Shown one piece after another: positions 49,601 to 58,670 of a DNA stretch of 64,000 nt (the first letter of the stretch is position 1; the number at the start of each line of letters is the position of its first letter). Made by a program: the position numbers and the translations under genes. This DNA comes from Vitrella brassicaformis. Taxonomy: Eukaryota; Sar; Vitrellaceae. The DNA lies in assembly GCA_001179505.1 (NCBI GenBank), contig CDMY01000878.1:14471-78470 (forward strand), given 5' to 3'. The notes beneath the pieces are model-generated. The model saw only the letters and a list, made by a program, of their open reading frames with translations, searched no databases and was not told where the DNA came from.

Positions 49601-52600
49601 CCTGCACAGCAAGCCGACACGCTCATATATGGGGAATGCATATACATATGTAGTTTCAAGATTTCCTTTTCATACCCATTGGGCATGGCCCAGATTCAGC
49701 CGTGTCGCCCCCTGCATCACACACATAGACAGATGAGAATGTCAAAAAGCCTTTGCCAACCTCTCTCCCCGTGTGTTCTCCCCTCCCTCCCTCCCGTTGC
49801 CAGCCGACCGTGGCAGTAGGATCCACCGGGGCAATCAGTGCAGTCCGCCGCTTTTTCTTGGTTGAGGGCCAAGGGATCTCCGTATGTGCCCGGAGGACAA
49901 GGGTAGGCATCGGGATGCTCCGTCCCTGAACGCCAGCCACGGCAAGTCAAATAAATAAAGTGAGACCGATAAACAAAGGAGACACGTGTGAGCCTCTGAG
50001 AGATCCCTTGCCTTCGAGGCAGAAGTGTCCGGCGGCGCAGTCCTGTGCTCCCTTGATTCCCACCAACGTAGCTGACAAGAGCACACACAAAGACAGCCAC
50101 CCGTGAAGTCCGTGTCTCCCATAGCAACAGGCACACACTCACTGCCGGTGGTGCCCCAGTCGCAAGCGTATCCGGCAGGGCACGCTTTGCACTCATCCTC
50201 TGACTTGTATGAGGTCCCATCGCCGTACGTCCCTGGCGGGCACGGATGGGAATCGGGCTGCGCTGTCCCCCGCGGACAAAAGTGACCTTGGGGACACCTG
50301 TTTGTTGAGATCAGAATATCAGTGCGTCTTATGCGTTTTCTTCCCGATGATTCTTGTGCGGCTTACGAGAGTGAAGGAAGCGCGCTTTGGCCGTAGTGAG
50401 GGCAGCTGAAGCCCTCGGTACAGAGCTGGCAGCTCTCGAGAAACCCCACCTTGTCTTGGTCGTTCCATGTGCCAGGTGGGCACGGTGTGGGCACTGTCGA
50501 CGACAAGGGGCAGTAGCTGCCTGGCGGGCAGTCCGTGCAATCCTCAGGGTGCTCCAGGCCTGATACATAAATTGCACGGAGGTCTGACGGCTTGATCCCT
50601 CACCCCTCTTCCCTCGCTCTCTCCTTGTTATCACCTTCCGCATCGCTGTAAGTGCCCCTTGGGCATGGCGTTGACGTGTAGTCCAGCGATGCATAGGCGC
50701 ACCAGTAACCAGGCGGACACAACACGGGCGCCGTCTGCAGAATGAATGCATCGGACGTTGGCAGTCATTTCGCGGTGACATATGCCGTGCTTCGTACCCT
50801 CCCAGGCGTGTCACAGTATGTGCCGGCCGGACATGGCTTGCAATCATACTGCACACAATAGAATAGTCAACAAACACGCGCTGTGTGGTTGGCAGCGAGC
50901 ATCATCTTCGTGTGTGCCACTGATGCGAAGGCGTACCACGCTCACAGAACCGATCTCGTCATTGTATGTCCCTGATCAATCGTGCATACGCGTGTATTCA
51001 AATGGCTTTCACATGTCGTGTCTCTCGTCCCTGTGGTCTAACCTTGTGGGCACACTGGGATTGCCGATGCCTGTGTCCCAGGGGGGCAGTAGGACCCAGC
51101 CTGCCCAGATAGATGTGCACGCGCACAACGACCATGACATTGATTCATTGTGACTGTATTTGTTCTCAATCACCGGGCAGACGTTGGCATCAGGGACCGA
51201 CTGGCCCGCGTTGCAGTAATAGCCTGCACGAGTCAATGAGAGAGAGGATCAGGAAGACCAGCGGAACGAAGATGTTTGGCGGGAGGGACCTGCTTGAGTG
51301 TCGTATACTGACCTGCGACACACTGCTGACAGTCGCCGATCTGCAGACAAAGGAGACACCACACGTAGAAATGAGCAAGGCAAGCTGTGATCCTGGTCAC
51401 TCTTGTTTGCATCTCTTACCTCCCCCGCTCCTCTCTACACCATGACAAGGGCATTCATAGGAAACACAGATAACAAGCAAACAGACAGACCGACACTCAT
51501 TGCTGCTATTATCAACCAGCCGTCTCACCTGAGGGCCCCAAGTGCCTTCCTGTAAGGACAGCAAGACAGCAAGACAGACAGACAGACCAACGCAAAACCG
51601 TCTCCGCGTCTTTGGCCGCCATGTGCACACTTACGGGGCATTGCGCTGGCGAAATGGTAAGTAGGTCGGCTTCGGTAGTGCCGGCTGGGCAGTAGCTCCT
51701 GATCAAATCAGAATCAAACCATGGACGTACTTGTATTGTTCGTCGATCGCCTGTGAATGTCCTCCATTCACTGCATTGGCTCACCCCTTTGGACACGCAT
51801 AGGCAGCGGGTCGCGGAGACGTCGACCCCTGCTGACACACATATCCCGGAGCGCAGGGCGTGCAAACGCCTACAAACAGAGGCGGAGACAGACTGTGGCC
51901 GATGCCTTGCTTGAGCTGTTTGGTTTGTTGTGAGAAAGTGACCTTCTCCCTCGTATGAGTATTCCCCCTCGGCACAGACAAGAGGCGAAGTACCACTCGC
52001 GATCGGATCAGGGCACTCATAGCCTGCTCGCAATGTCACATCAGCAAGTGAGCTCTGATGCTCATTATCCATTCTTGCTTGAGTCATTCGCCCACCGGCA
52101 GGGCATGGAGTGCATTCGGTCTGTCCCGGGTGGCTGTAACTCTGGAGGTTCTCACATGGCTGTAGACACGTTTTGACACGAGTTACGGCTGCAGGGTGAC
52201 TCGGTGGGGGGGCCTACGATTGGGTCGAAGGCAGGATCCGGGCAGTAGCTCCCCGCTGGGCATGTGATGCACGATGCCTCTCCAGGAGGAGAATATGTCC
52301 CGAGAGGGCACACCTCCGTCGGGCCGGTGTCGTTGCACGCCACGCCCCACGGGCACATGGTACAGGCTGTCGATCCTTCGAGGGCGTAAAAACCAGTGAG
52401 AGGGGCGTATACCGCTAACGCTGTGCAATCTTCCGGAGTTGCTATATCCTACGTTGGTCATCACACACATTGGCACAGATGGATGGTCAGATGTGGGTGC
52501 GCGGTGTGCCGTGGGCTGTTCCATTGTGTCTCTCTGTCTCTCCCACCGGTGTGGGGCACTGACTGCCCGCCGGGCATGGGATGCAAGTCTCGGAATTCAA

Positions 52601-55600
52601 AAGGCTGTATGAGCCCAATGGACACTCAAGCTGAAAGGCAGAGCCGCTGCCTGACACACACGCGCACACGGAGACCGAGCGGTTGCCAGCGAGACACCAC
52701 CACGCCCAACGCAGCAGCGGGCTTACCAGTATTGTTGCAGAAGAATCCCGCAGTGCACGGGTTGCACTGCAAGCAACCAAAGTAAGCCAGCCACAATGAG
52801 CCCGCCCTATGCATGGCATCTCTGCCTGAGGTAGGCAGAAGCTGCTGTGTCATGTCTGTCTCACCGCAGTCGAACGATAGTCCGAGTACTGTCCATTAGG
52901 GCACTGCACAGTGCGAAAGCAAGGACAATGCTGCGTGACTGCGCGAAGTGGCAGGGTTCTTGCGTCGCCTACCTGAACGATACCTGACCCATCAAGATTC
53001 GGACATCGCGATCCAGCCGGGCAGGGGGTGCAATAGGTCTCGCTGCCCACTGAGCCAGTGAAAGACGCATGTGCACAATACAACACAGTGAGCAAGAGCA
53101 GAGGTCATTCTTGCACAGAGGCATGCACATATGGCTCACAAGAGTACTCTCCGGCCAGACAGGCTACGGGCGCGAACGATGGGTCGGGGCACTCGCTGCC
53201 TGCCGGGCATGCCTGACAGGTGGAGTCTGGGGCAGTTGGTAGGTCTGCGTATGTGCCGATGGAACATGGGGTCATAGTATTATTGGTACACTCGGAGCCC
53301 GGCAGGCAAGGGAGACAGTCGTGCCTGACACACGACACAAGGACAGGCGAAGATGAAAGTACATGTGAACACGCCGATTGTTCATGTCTCCGAAGCGTGG
53401 CCTGCATGCTCACGCGAAGGTCCCGTCGGCACATGCCCTTCGGTAGAGAGTGATACTGACGGAGCCCGGGCTTCCCTCTGGCAGCCCATTTGGAGGCGAG
53501 CGATATACATCGTCGGTGACCGACGTAATGCTGGCTTGGCATTTCACCGTGTACGACAGAACGGTGTCGGGTGGCTCGGTTGCCGTGCTGGGAGTGAGAG
53601 TAAAAGGAACGCCGTTGGTCCATTCCGGTGAAGGGAAAGCATCAATAGTGTCGGGGCCGGAGGGGGTGACGTAGTTCGTTGGGCTGCAATCGAGCTGGAT
53701 CGTGACATCATTCTCCGGGGCCGTCGTCAGTCGCACTGTGGTTGTCACTGCAGTGCCGCCTTGGAAGGCAACGATGTGGTTCGGCGTCCATGTCACCTGA
53801 CTCCACAATTGTAGCATCACCAACCGGTCATTGCATGCTTTTTCATGTGTCTCTATTGCTCACCCCGGGCACGACGTCATCGAATACCGACACCTCAAAG
53901 GGGTCCGGGTAGTGGTTAGCATTGCTGAGGTCACCAAAGCTGGGGTCACCACCACCAGTGATCGCAAAAGTGATCTCATCGATCCTGGCACCACCGACGT
54001 AGGATATGTCGTCAGTGACGCCCGCGATAACCACAGGCTTCGGAGTGGCCCAATCGCCACTTGGGCCACTGGTGAACGTGAAGCTTGCCGCGGCGGGGAC
54101 GAACGTCACATGGCCGTTCGCAGATGCAAGTGTGACCGTTGTATCTAGGGACGGTTCCGAATCCAACACAATGGTGAAGGCAGTTTGCTGCAGAAAGAGG
54201 AGAATGCATCAGCTTTGAGTTGTCCTTTTGCTTTGTTTCGCTGACTCACTGATTGTCCTTCGACGACCCATCCGTCGCCGGATACGATGACGTATTTGAG
54301 GTCGTCGTCGAGCACGGTGACCTGCACATCGCTGCTGGGCGACCAGCTGGGGGGATTCCATGCATCAGGCGCTGAACCGATGGCGTGGGTGATGGTGAAA
54401 GACCCGTCGCTGTCTGCCGTCACGTTGACGTACTGGTGCTTGTTGTAGTCGACCGGTGTGAAGACAAGGCTTGTCGGGTCCACCGTCAGCCCCAGGCCGG
54501 CTATGTTGATGGTGACATCACTGTTTGGCCTTGAATTTAGCACCACAGAGTAAAATCCTGTACGACAAACAGCAATCACACGACAAGGAACGTGAGAGAA
54601 ACACAAGCCAGAAAGGTAGGCAGGCAGGCAGGCTGAGGGGCCAGCAAGTACCAGGCGGCCCGTTCTCTTTGATGACAGGGCAGCCACTCAAGACGACTTG
54701 CGGGCCGCCTGTCACAGCAATGACTGCGCTTGTCGCGGTGGCGCCGCTACCGCCGGCACAACTGCCTGCGTTGGCCTGGTGACAAACAAAAACACACACA
54801 CAGAAGGAAACAAGTAAACAAACAATCAAACAAACGGCAGCCTGAGACAGGCGGTGCAGGCGATCCCTTCTCGTATCTCACCTCTATCGAGAAGGAACCG
54901 CTCCTGTCGATTGAGAGGTGATTAAACGTTGCAACGCCAGTCGTGGCATCACTGAAGACATCCGTGGGGCCCGATAGAATGGCCAGACCACCCGTAATTG
55001 AAAGACCGACCGCATTCGACCCAGAAACGGTGTTGTCGTTGGCGTCTTTCATCACCACCTGAACCCCGAACTCTTCCTCCGCCTGCACAGTCGACGGCGG
55101 CTCGGTGGACAACTCAATTTGACTGCAGGAGCCAGGAGTGATGTCGAACGGGTCGCTGGTGACGGTCAGTGTCCCATCAGTAAAGTTCAGAACATAGTTG
55201 CTTCCAGCTAAGATGCATATGCGGCACAGCAACAAGGGACAGACGGTGAACGTATGTGGAGTCGCCTGTTGTGTCTCAAGCCATACCGAAGTCGATCCGC
55301 AGGTCGTCGAAGTCGGCATCACCATTCACTGCAGGTTCTGAGTCCGTGCTACTGGGTAAGAAGGCGGCCCCACACGTCCCGCTGCCTGCTGCGATGCTTG
55401 CAACAATTGGACCACCAATTGGATCTGTGTACGTGGCCACCTTGTTTCCAAGACCATCGACGGCCGTCACTATAATCGAAGGCAAGAGGGCCCCCGCCAC
55501 TGCAGATGCCGGGGGCTGGGTTGTGACGATGAGGGCAGCGGCCGGCAGTGGGTCGATGTCGAATTCGGCGCTAGCAACACCGAGACATTCATCACATGTG

Positions 55601-56354
55601 AACGTCAGCGTGTAAGTGCCCGCGACCTGGACGCTCAGGTCGGTGAAATCCACAATGCCGCCCATGCCAGTTGCATCCACGGCCACCGTACCGGAGAGCC
55701 CTCCAGTGGGTGGGTTCAGTGCGACATAGACGTTCCCAGCGTAAGCGGGATCAATGGCGCCGCCCGTATGCACTTCTACTTGCACGGGATTAAAAGAAGG
55801 ATCAGTGATGATAGCTCCAGCGGCGGCATCTTGGGGCTGCTGCGTCATGACCACCTCGTGCGAGGTCAGGTTCGTGACCTCCAGCGTGTAGTAGGCCTCA
55901 GCGTACTTTCCATCAGTGGTGTCACATGGGCCACTGGCGGCATCACTGCACCAGCAGACCCTGTATGTGCCGGTTGTGGGGATAGATCGAGACGAATACG
56001 TCTGCTGAGTGGCACTGGATGAGCCAGAGTCAGGGCTTATCGGACCCGTTCCAGAACCCGTGTCGCCACAGACAGTGGTGCTTGCCACGATGGTAATACA
56101 ATCGTTGTTGTTAAAGGTAGCACTACCAGCGGCTCGACGCAACACGATGTCAAAGTCGCGACTTGCGACGACATACTGCAAAGAGAGAAGAACCCTTGCC
56201 GTACCCCAGCCAATGGTCAGATTCTTTCGCTCACTTTGATAACTTGGTCCTCTGCCTGCGGTCCGGCAGTATCCACCCACTTGACAAGGCAGGCGAGGAG
56301 AAACCACAGAAGGAACACCAGAGGGGCACCCCGCATCCCCCTCACACACATCAT
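28240..56354 (-). CDS. Giant type I membrane protein: Ig/Calx-beta/GCC2-GCC3/NHL/F5-8C ectodomain, one TM, coiled-coil tail
   Basis: One gene covers about 28 kb with on the order of a hundred short introns. The product is several thousand residues. It begins with signal peptide exon 56354-56235 and ends in VLS-stop at 28242-28240. Order of parts: Ig-like region, Calx-beta-like repeats, Cys-rich GCC2/GCC3 array, NHL repeats, discoidin-like domain, more GCC2/GCC3, a membrane-proximal module, one membrane helix, then a long coiled coil. I checked phases for exons 1-7 (56354-56235, 56175-55287, 55207-54882, 54775-54652, 54557-54250, 54187-53864, 53796-53414), the entry into the Cys-rich array, and both junctions around the membrane helix; all agree. 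No internal signal peptide or stop suggests a second gene. GCC2/GCC3 proteins are known from apicomplexan genomes with poorly defined surface roles. Adhesion or surface sensing tied to the cortex is inference. Interior exon ends need RNA evidence. Confidence 0.75.
34690..34890 (-). other. Giant protein: transmembrane helix split by an intron
   Basis: The exon ending at about 34833 encodes LTPDWWLLLGTIAAITGT. The next exon, starting at about 34759, encodes FLVIAGLWWFRSSTWTED. The two join in phase (A + TC = Ile) into one ~25-residue hydrophobic helix bounded by Trp pairs, followed by Arg. This is a typical single-pass anchor, with the Cys-rich part outside and the coiled coil inside. Confidence 0.85.
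34895..35900 (-). other. Giant protein: membrane-proximal extracellular module
   Basis: A non-repetitive region between the Cys-rich array and the membrane helix. It has a Cys-containing part (GLCSCRVLTFSEQLCDLDC), several N-glycosylation sequons (NQT, NAT, NGT, NSS), a basic RRRRL stretch that could be a protease site, and a beta-rich end (AYTFDAAGVYVFALSSDNKQ). The last resembles a cupredoxin-like strand pair but lacks clear copper ligands. The family is not recognised with certainty. Confidence 0.5.
36000..41270 (-). other. Giant protein: second GCC2/GCC3 (ephrin-receptor-like) Cys-rich block
   Basis: Repeated ~45-50-residue units of the form C-P-x-G-x-Y/F-C...C-x-x-C-x-x-G-x-Y/F-C. Examples: CPPGYACPNGT near 37220-37250, CPAGVWCTEMGT near 37765-37800, CPAGHYCPTNTRDPIPCP near 37860-37905, and CPPGHYCPTASETPIPCE near 38940-38990. 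Individual units often share an exon boundary at the central Cys pair. These are disulfide-stabilised extracellular repeats. Confidence 0.85.
41290..41910 (-). other. Giant protein: discoidin / F5-8 type C-like domain
   Basis: Between two Cys-rich units lies a Cys-poor beta-rich domain. It contains SNPSNAVDTDLDSYWED (the AVDGD..T.W-type opening), YLEVTLDDYYVLESFDVKTW, YNYSTQAWEDLVAPYNYP, ANVVRLEITSIHSSA and AIRIFDFKLWGS. This matches the galactose-binding-like F5/8 type C fold, usually a carbohydrate- or lipid-binding adhesion module. Confidence 0.75.
42130..43660 (-). other. Giant protein: NHL-repeat beta-propeller
   Basis: About five to six NHL-type blades. Visible blade cores are GNMYIADTGSHRILYVE, SVLFISDSANNRTVKYD, NRIYLANTGRHEVVWLD, GDLYIADKGNHKVRFWD and HFLVADTLNSRIRQI. 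They are separated by loops of the TVAGGGGGTTDGTFATAFQL type. NHL propellers bind protein or other ligands; having one embedded inside a GCC array is unusual. Confidence 0.85.
43740..53340 (-). other. Giant protein: first and longest GCC2/GCC3 Cys-rich block
   Basis: Nearly 10 kb of successive ephrin-receptor-like units, each about one exon. Examples: CLPCLPGSECTNNT near 53310, CPAGSECPDPS near 53200, CPAGSYCPDPAFDP near 52240, CPPGTYGDPLALNQ near 49880, CPEGSYSNDTNFE near 49370, CPPGTYGNASQL near 47095, and CEEGTYQDTAGMGFCNDCPG near 46130. The first unit is spliced in phase onto the last Calx-beta-like exon, showing the block belongs to the same protein. Confidence 0.85.
45972..46018. repeat. 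(ACACAAC)n minisatellite in an intron of the giant gene
   Basis: About five tandem copies of a 7-mer ACACAAC/CACACAA inside an intron. Confidence 0.8.
53414..54557 (-). other. Giant protein: Calx-beta-like repeats
   Basis: Three exons (54557-54250, 54187-53864, 53796-53414) encode tandem beta-sandwich repeats. They show TSLVFTPVDYNKHQYVNVTA, VQVTVLDDDLKYVIVSGDGW, TVTLASANGHVTFVPAAASF, VVIAGVTDD and VRLTTAPENDVTIQLDC. The VTVLDDD and SLxFTPxxY..xxVTV pattern is that of Calx-beta and related cadherin-like repeats, which commonly bind calcium. Confidence 0.7.
54652..56175 (-). other. Giant protein: N-terminal Ig-like / bacterial-type Ig region
   Basis: Exons 56175-55287, 55207-54882 and 54775-54652 encode beta-rich repeats with recurring phrases of invasin/Big or filamin-like type: GGIVDFTDLSVQVAGTYTLT, GDADFDDLRIDFG, and GVATFNHLSIDRSGSFSIE, each preceded by a VQV(E/V)V...D segment. 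At least three copies are visible. The first ~100 residues (YVVASRDFDIVLRRA, YRVCWCSDAA) are a separate Cys-containing module. Confidence 0.65.
56235..56354 (-). other. Giant protein: signal-peptide exon
   Basis: A 40-codon exon starting at tandem ATGs (56354 and 56351) encodes MMCVRGMRGAPLVFLLWFLL followed by ACLVK. It ends in a GTGAGC donor in phase 0, matching the phase of the next exon, whose acceptor follows a TTCTTCTCTCTTTGCAG tract. This is a strong secretory leader. A second frame is also open through this region (see findings), so the start keeps some doubt. Confidence 0.7.
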
Positions 56355-57762
56355 AAGGGGTGCGGCAGTCGCACCCAGCCTGACATGAGCAGCCACAAAG
56401 AAAGGAAAACAGTGACAAACACACGCAAGTCTGAGTGGAATGGCCGCAAGCAGCCACGCACCGCTGAGACTGGCTGAGACGGGCTGTGACCAGGACTGCC
56501 CTCAGAGGGGGAGGGGGAGGTTCGTGCGTCAGGGATCTTGCGGAGTGCTGTCTTAATCACTCAGTGAAGGCGCTCTTCCTTCCACTCCTAACTCACAGAG
56601 GAATGGTCTGCAGCTGATGGCAAATGTTGGAGAAGCGAATTCTTGGGCGAATACAGCACTTGGATGCAAGTGCAGGTTGATCTTGGTCCCGGCAAAAGAC
56701 AGAATGGCGGTGCTTCGCAGCGTCTCCTGGGGGCTTCATGGGGGCCTCCAGTCTCGGGGGACTGAAAGGAACTTGAAGGCAGTCACGGCTCACTCGAATA
56801 GAAACGGCACCTAGTTAAGCGAGACAGACAGCCAGACGAGCCATTTTTTGTTGCCTTTGGTCGTCAAGCTGTCTGTACTATCTGCCTTGCCGGACTCTTT
56901 TCCCCACCGAATGCGTGTTTGTCCGGCTGTCCGTATGCTCGATTCGTGAATGGGCGTTTGCTATGATTCGTGAGCACGGGAGATGAGAAGTGGGCAGATA
57001 GACGGTACACACAATTAATGTGAATGTGGAGGTGTGATGGCTGGCTGGCTGGCTGAGTGCACACCATGGGATGTGTGTGTGGATGGAGTGGGTGGTCAGA
57101 CAGCATTGTTCCTTTCATCCGTCCTGGACTGTGTGTCATCAAGTAAGTAGAGCAGGTAGGTGGAGTCATACCGCGGCCGTTGACGTGCTGCTGTCATTCC
57201 ATGTGAATGTGTGTGTGTGTGTGTGTGTGCGTCCATTTTTCGCAGGCAAAACACGTGACGGGATACGGGGACATGACTTGACGCGATCGCCATCGAGTGA
57301 CTTGTGCATTCGTGTATGTGTAGGCGAGTGACTTATGCACCACTTGCGTGGACGGGGGTTGGATGGATGGAAGACACGCGACGGGGAGGGGCACGATGAG
57401 ATTAACTCGGTACAGAGAAACGGTCTGAGGCTAAGCTTCGGAATATGTCTGCAGCAACGGACTGTACACGCACTGAAAGAGGCATACATCTTTTAACAGA
57501 ACCACCCACACACTCCCAAACACACAGCGCGCACCTATGCCCTCACGCAAGCCAAGCCGAAAATGTGTTCCGTGGTGGTCGGGATCCGTCAAGCGGCAGC
57601 AGGTCACGCACCAGGGGAGAGACGAGGGTCGACCCCTCCCCCAAGACGTGACCGAGTACCACTACACGAACCAACGGCCACAACACGCCAGCACACCACT
57701 GGCGGGCGACAAATCCGCCAGTTAGGAAAACGCGACAGCAGCGCATCTGTCGATGAAGCTCC
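56355..57762. other. Intergenic, 5' of the giant gene
   Basis: About 1.4 kb with no recognisable gene. It holds the likely promoter of the giant gene, a possible non-coding 5' exon of it (a good acceptor lies at about 56384), a GT microsatellite at 57207-57230 and a GGCT run near 57040. The right end is 3' UTR of the glutaredoxin-like gene. Confidence 0.5.
57207..57230. repeat. (GT)n microsatellite
   Basis: Uninterrupted GT dinucleotides for a little over 20 bp in non-coding DNA. Confidence 0.85.
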
Positions 57763-58462
57763 TCATGTGTCCCCATGATGATCTCTATTCTTCTGGATGT
57801 TGCCGACTATGTCATGGCCCTTCCACATCCAGCCCTCTCGCCTTGATGTCAGACACACACACAAAGCATACCATGACGGCCCTTCCACTGGGTGATGCCC
57901 TCCGCCCGCCAAGTTACCTGCCCTTCATGTGTGACGCCAGCTGCAGCCTCTCCATCTCTGACCTCTCCTCTGCCCCACTGCCAGCCGCCCCGCCAGCTAT
58001 CCCCGCCTCAGGGAAGGCCCTCGCGAGCACAGCCAGCACGCTGTCCTTCCCCACCACGATGCTCTCTCCTCCCAGCTCAACCGCTGGTGTCAGCTCGTCG
58101 ACTGCCCGCGCCCCGCCCGCCTTGGTCATGAGCGAGATCCCTTCTTCGTCAAAGTTGTCAGAGATCACACAAGTGGTGACGGCGATGCTCTTGTCAGACA
58201 GCAGCCGCAGCAGCTCCTCGCTGTCAGGCTGGCCGGCAAGGACGTAGAGTTTGCTGATTTGGAGGCCGCCGCTGAGGGCAATCATCGCCTGTTCGAGGCT
58301 GTAGACGGCTGAGAGGGCTGATGGTGAGGCGGCCTTCCTCCGCGACGGGCTGACGGCTGCGATGAAACCACTGCTGACAAAGCGCGGCACCTGTGGCTGC
58401 CGTACTGCCTGACTCGGAAGAAGGGGCAGGGAGAAGAGCCCGATGATGAATGTGGCACCCAT
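57763..58462 (-). CDS. Glutaredoxin-like protein lacking active-site cysteines, with signal peptide
   Basis: Exon 1 is 58462-57918. Exon 2, reached by an in-phase GT-AG intron, is 57841-57763. If that intron is not used, the frame stops at once at 57916-57914. The first ATG in frame is at 58462. The leader MGATFIIGLFSLPLLPSQA is a good signal peptide. A basic Ser/Ala-rich stretch (SPSRRKAASPSALSA) follows and could be a transit peptide. The folded part, about residues 70-160, fits a thioredoxin/glutaredoxin fold: KLYVLAGQPDSEELLRLLSD, then LTPAVELGGESIVVGKDSV with the cis-Pro in TPA and the GGxS glutathione-loop-like element. Where glutaredoxins have CPYC there is GQPDSEE, so no redox cysteine is present. 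It would then be non-catalytic or binding-only. The fold assignment is inference by motif order; a GST N-terminal-like domain is the alternative. Confidence 0.55.
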
Positions 58463-58670
58463 CTTCTTCAGATTCAAACACTGCCTGGCACGTTGTAGGC
58501 TACAAGTGAGTGGATCTGGGGACAGGGCAGTTCACTCCTTCGTTTTGAGCTCGCAAACGCAAGCTTAGCCAGATGGCGTTTTCTCCGATCCGCACGGCAA
58601 GTGTCCTTTTGGATCTCCGTGTGAGCAGCGCGTCCCTCCTGTAGTGCATTTGCACTGGCACCTGTCCGCA
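58463..58670. promoter_or_regulatory. Short divergent region between glutaredoxin-like gene and CFAP46
   Basis: About 210 bp separates two divergent start codons. No specific motif is recognised. Confidence 0.45.

Noticed and set aside
36000-53340. The Cys-rich region as several separate genes
   Set aside because: No internal signal peptides, start contexts or stop codons in spliceable phase were seen, and sampled junctions continue in frame. RNA data could still change this.
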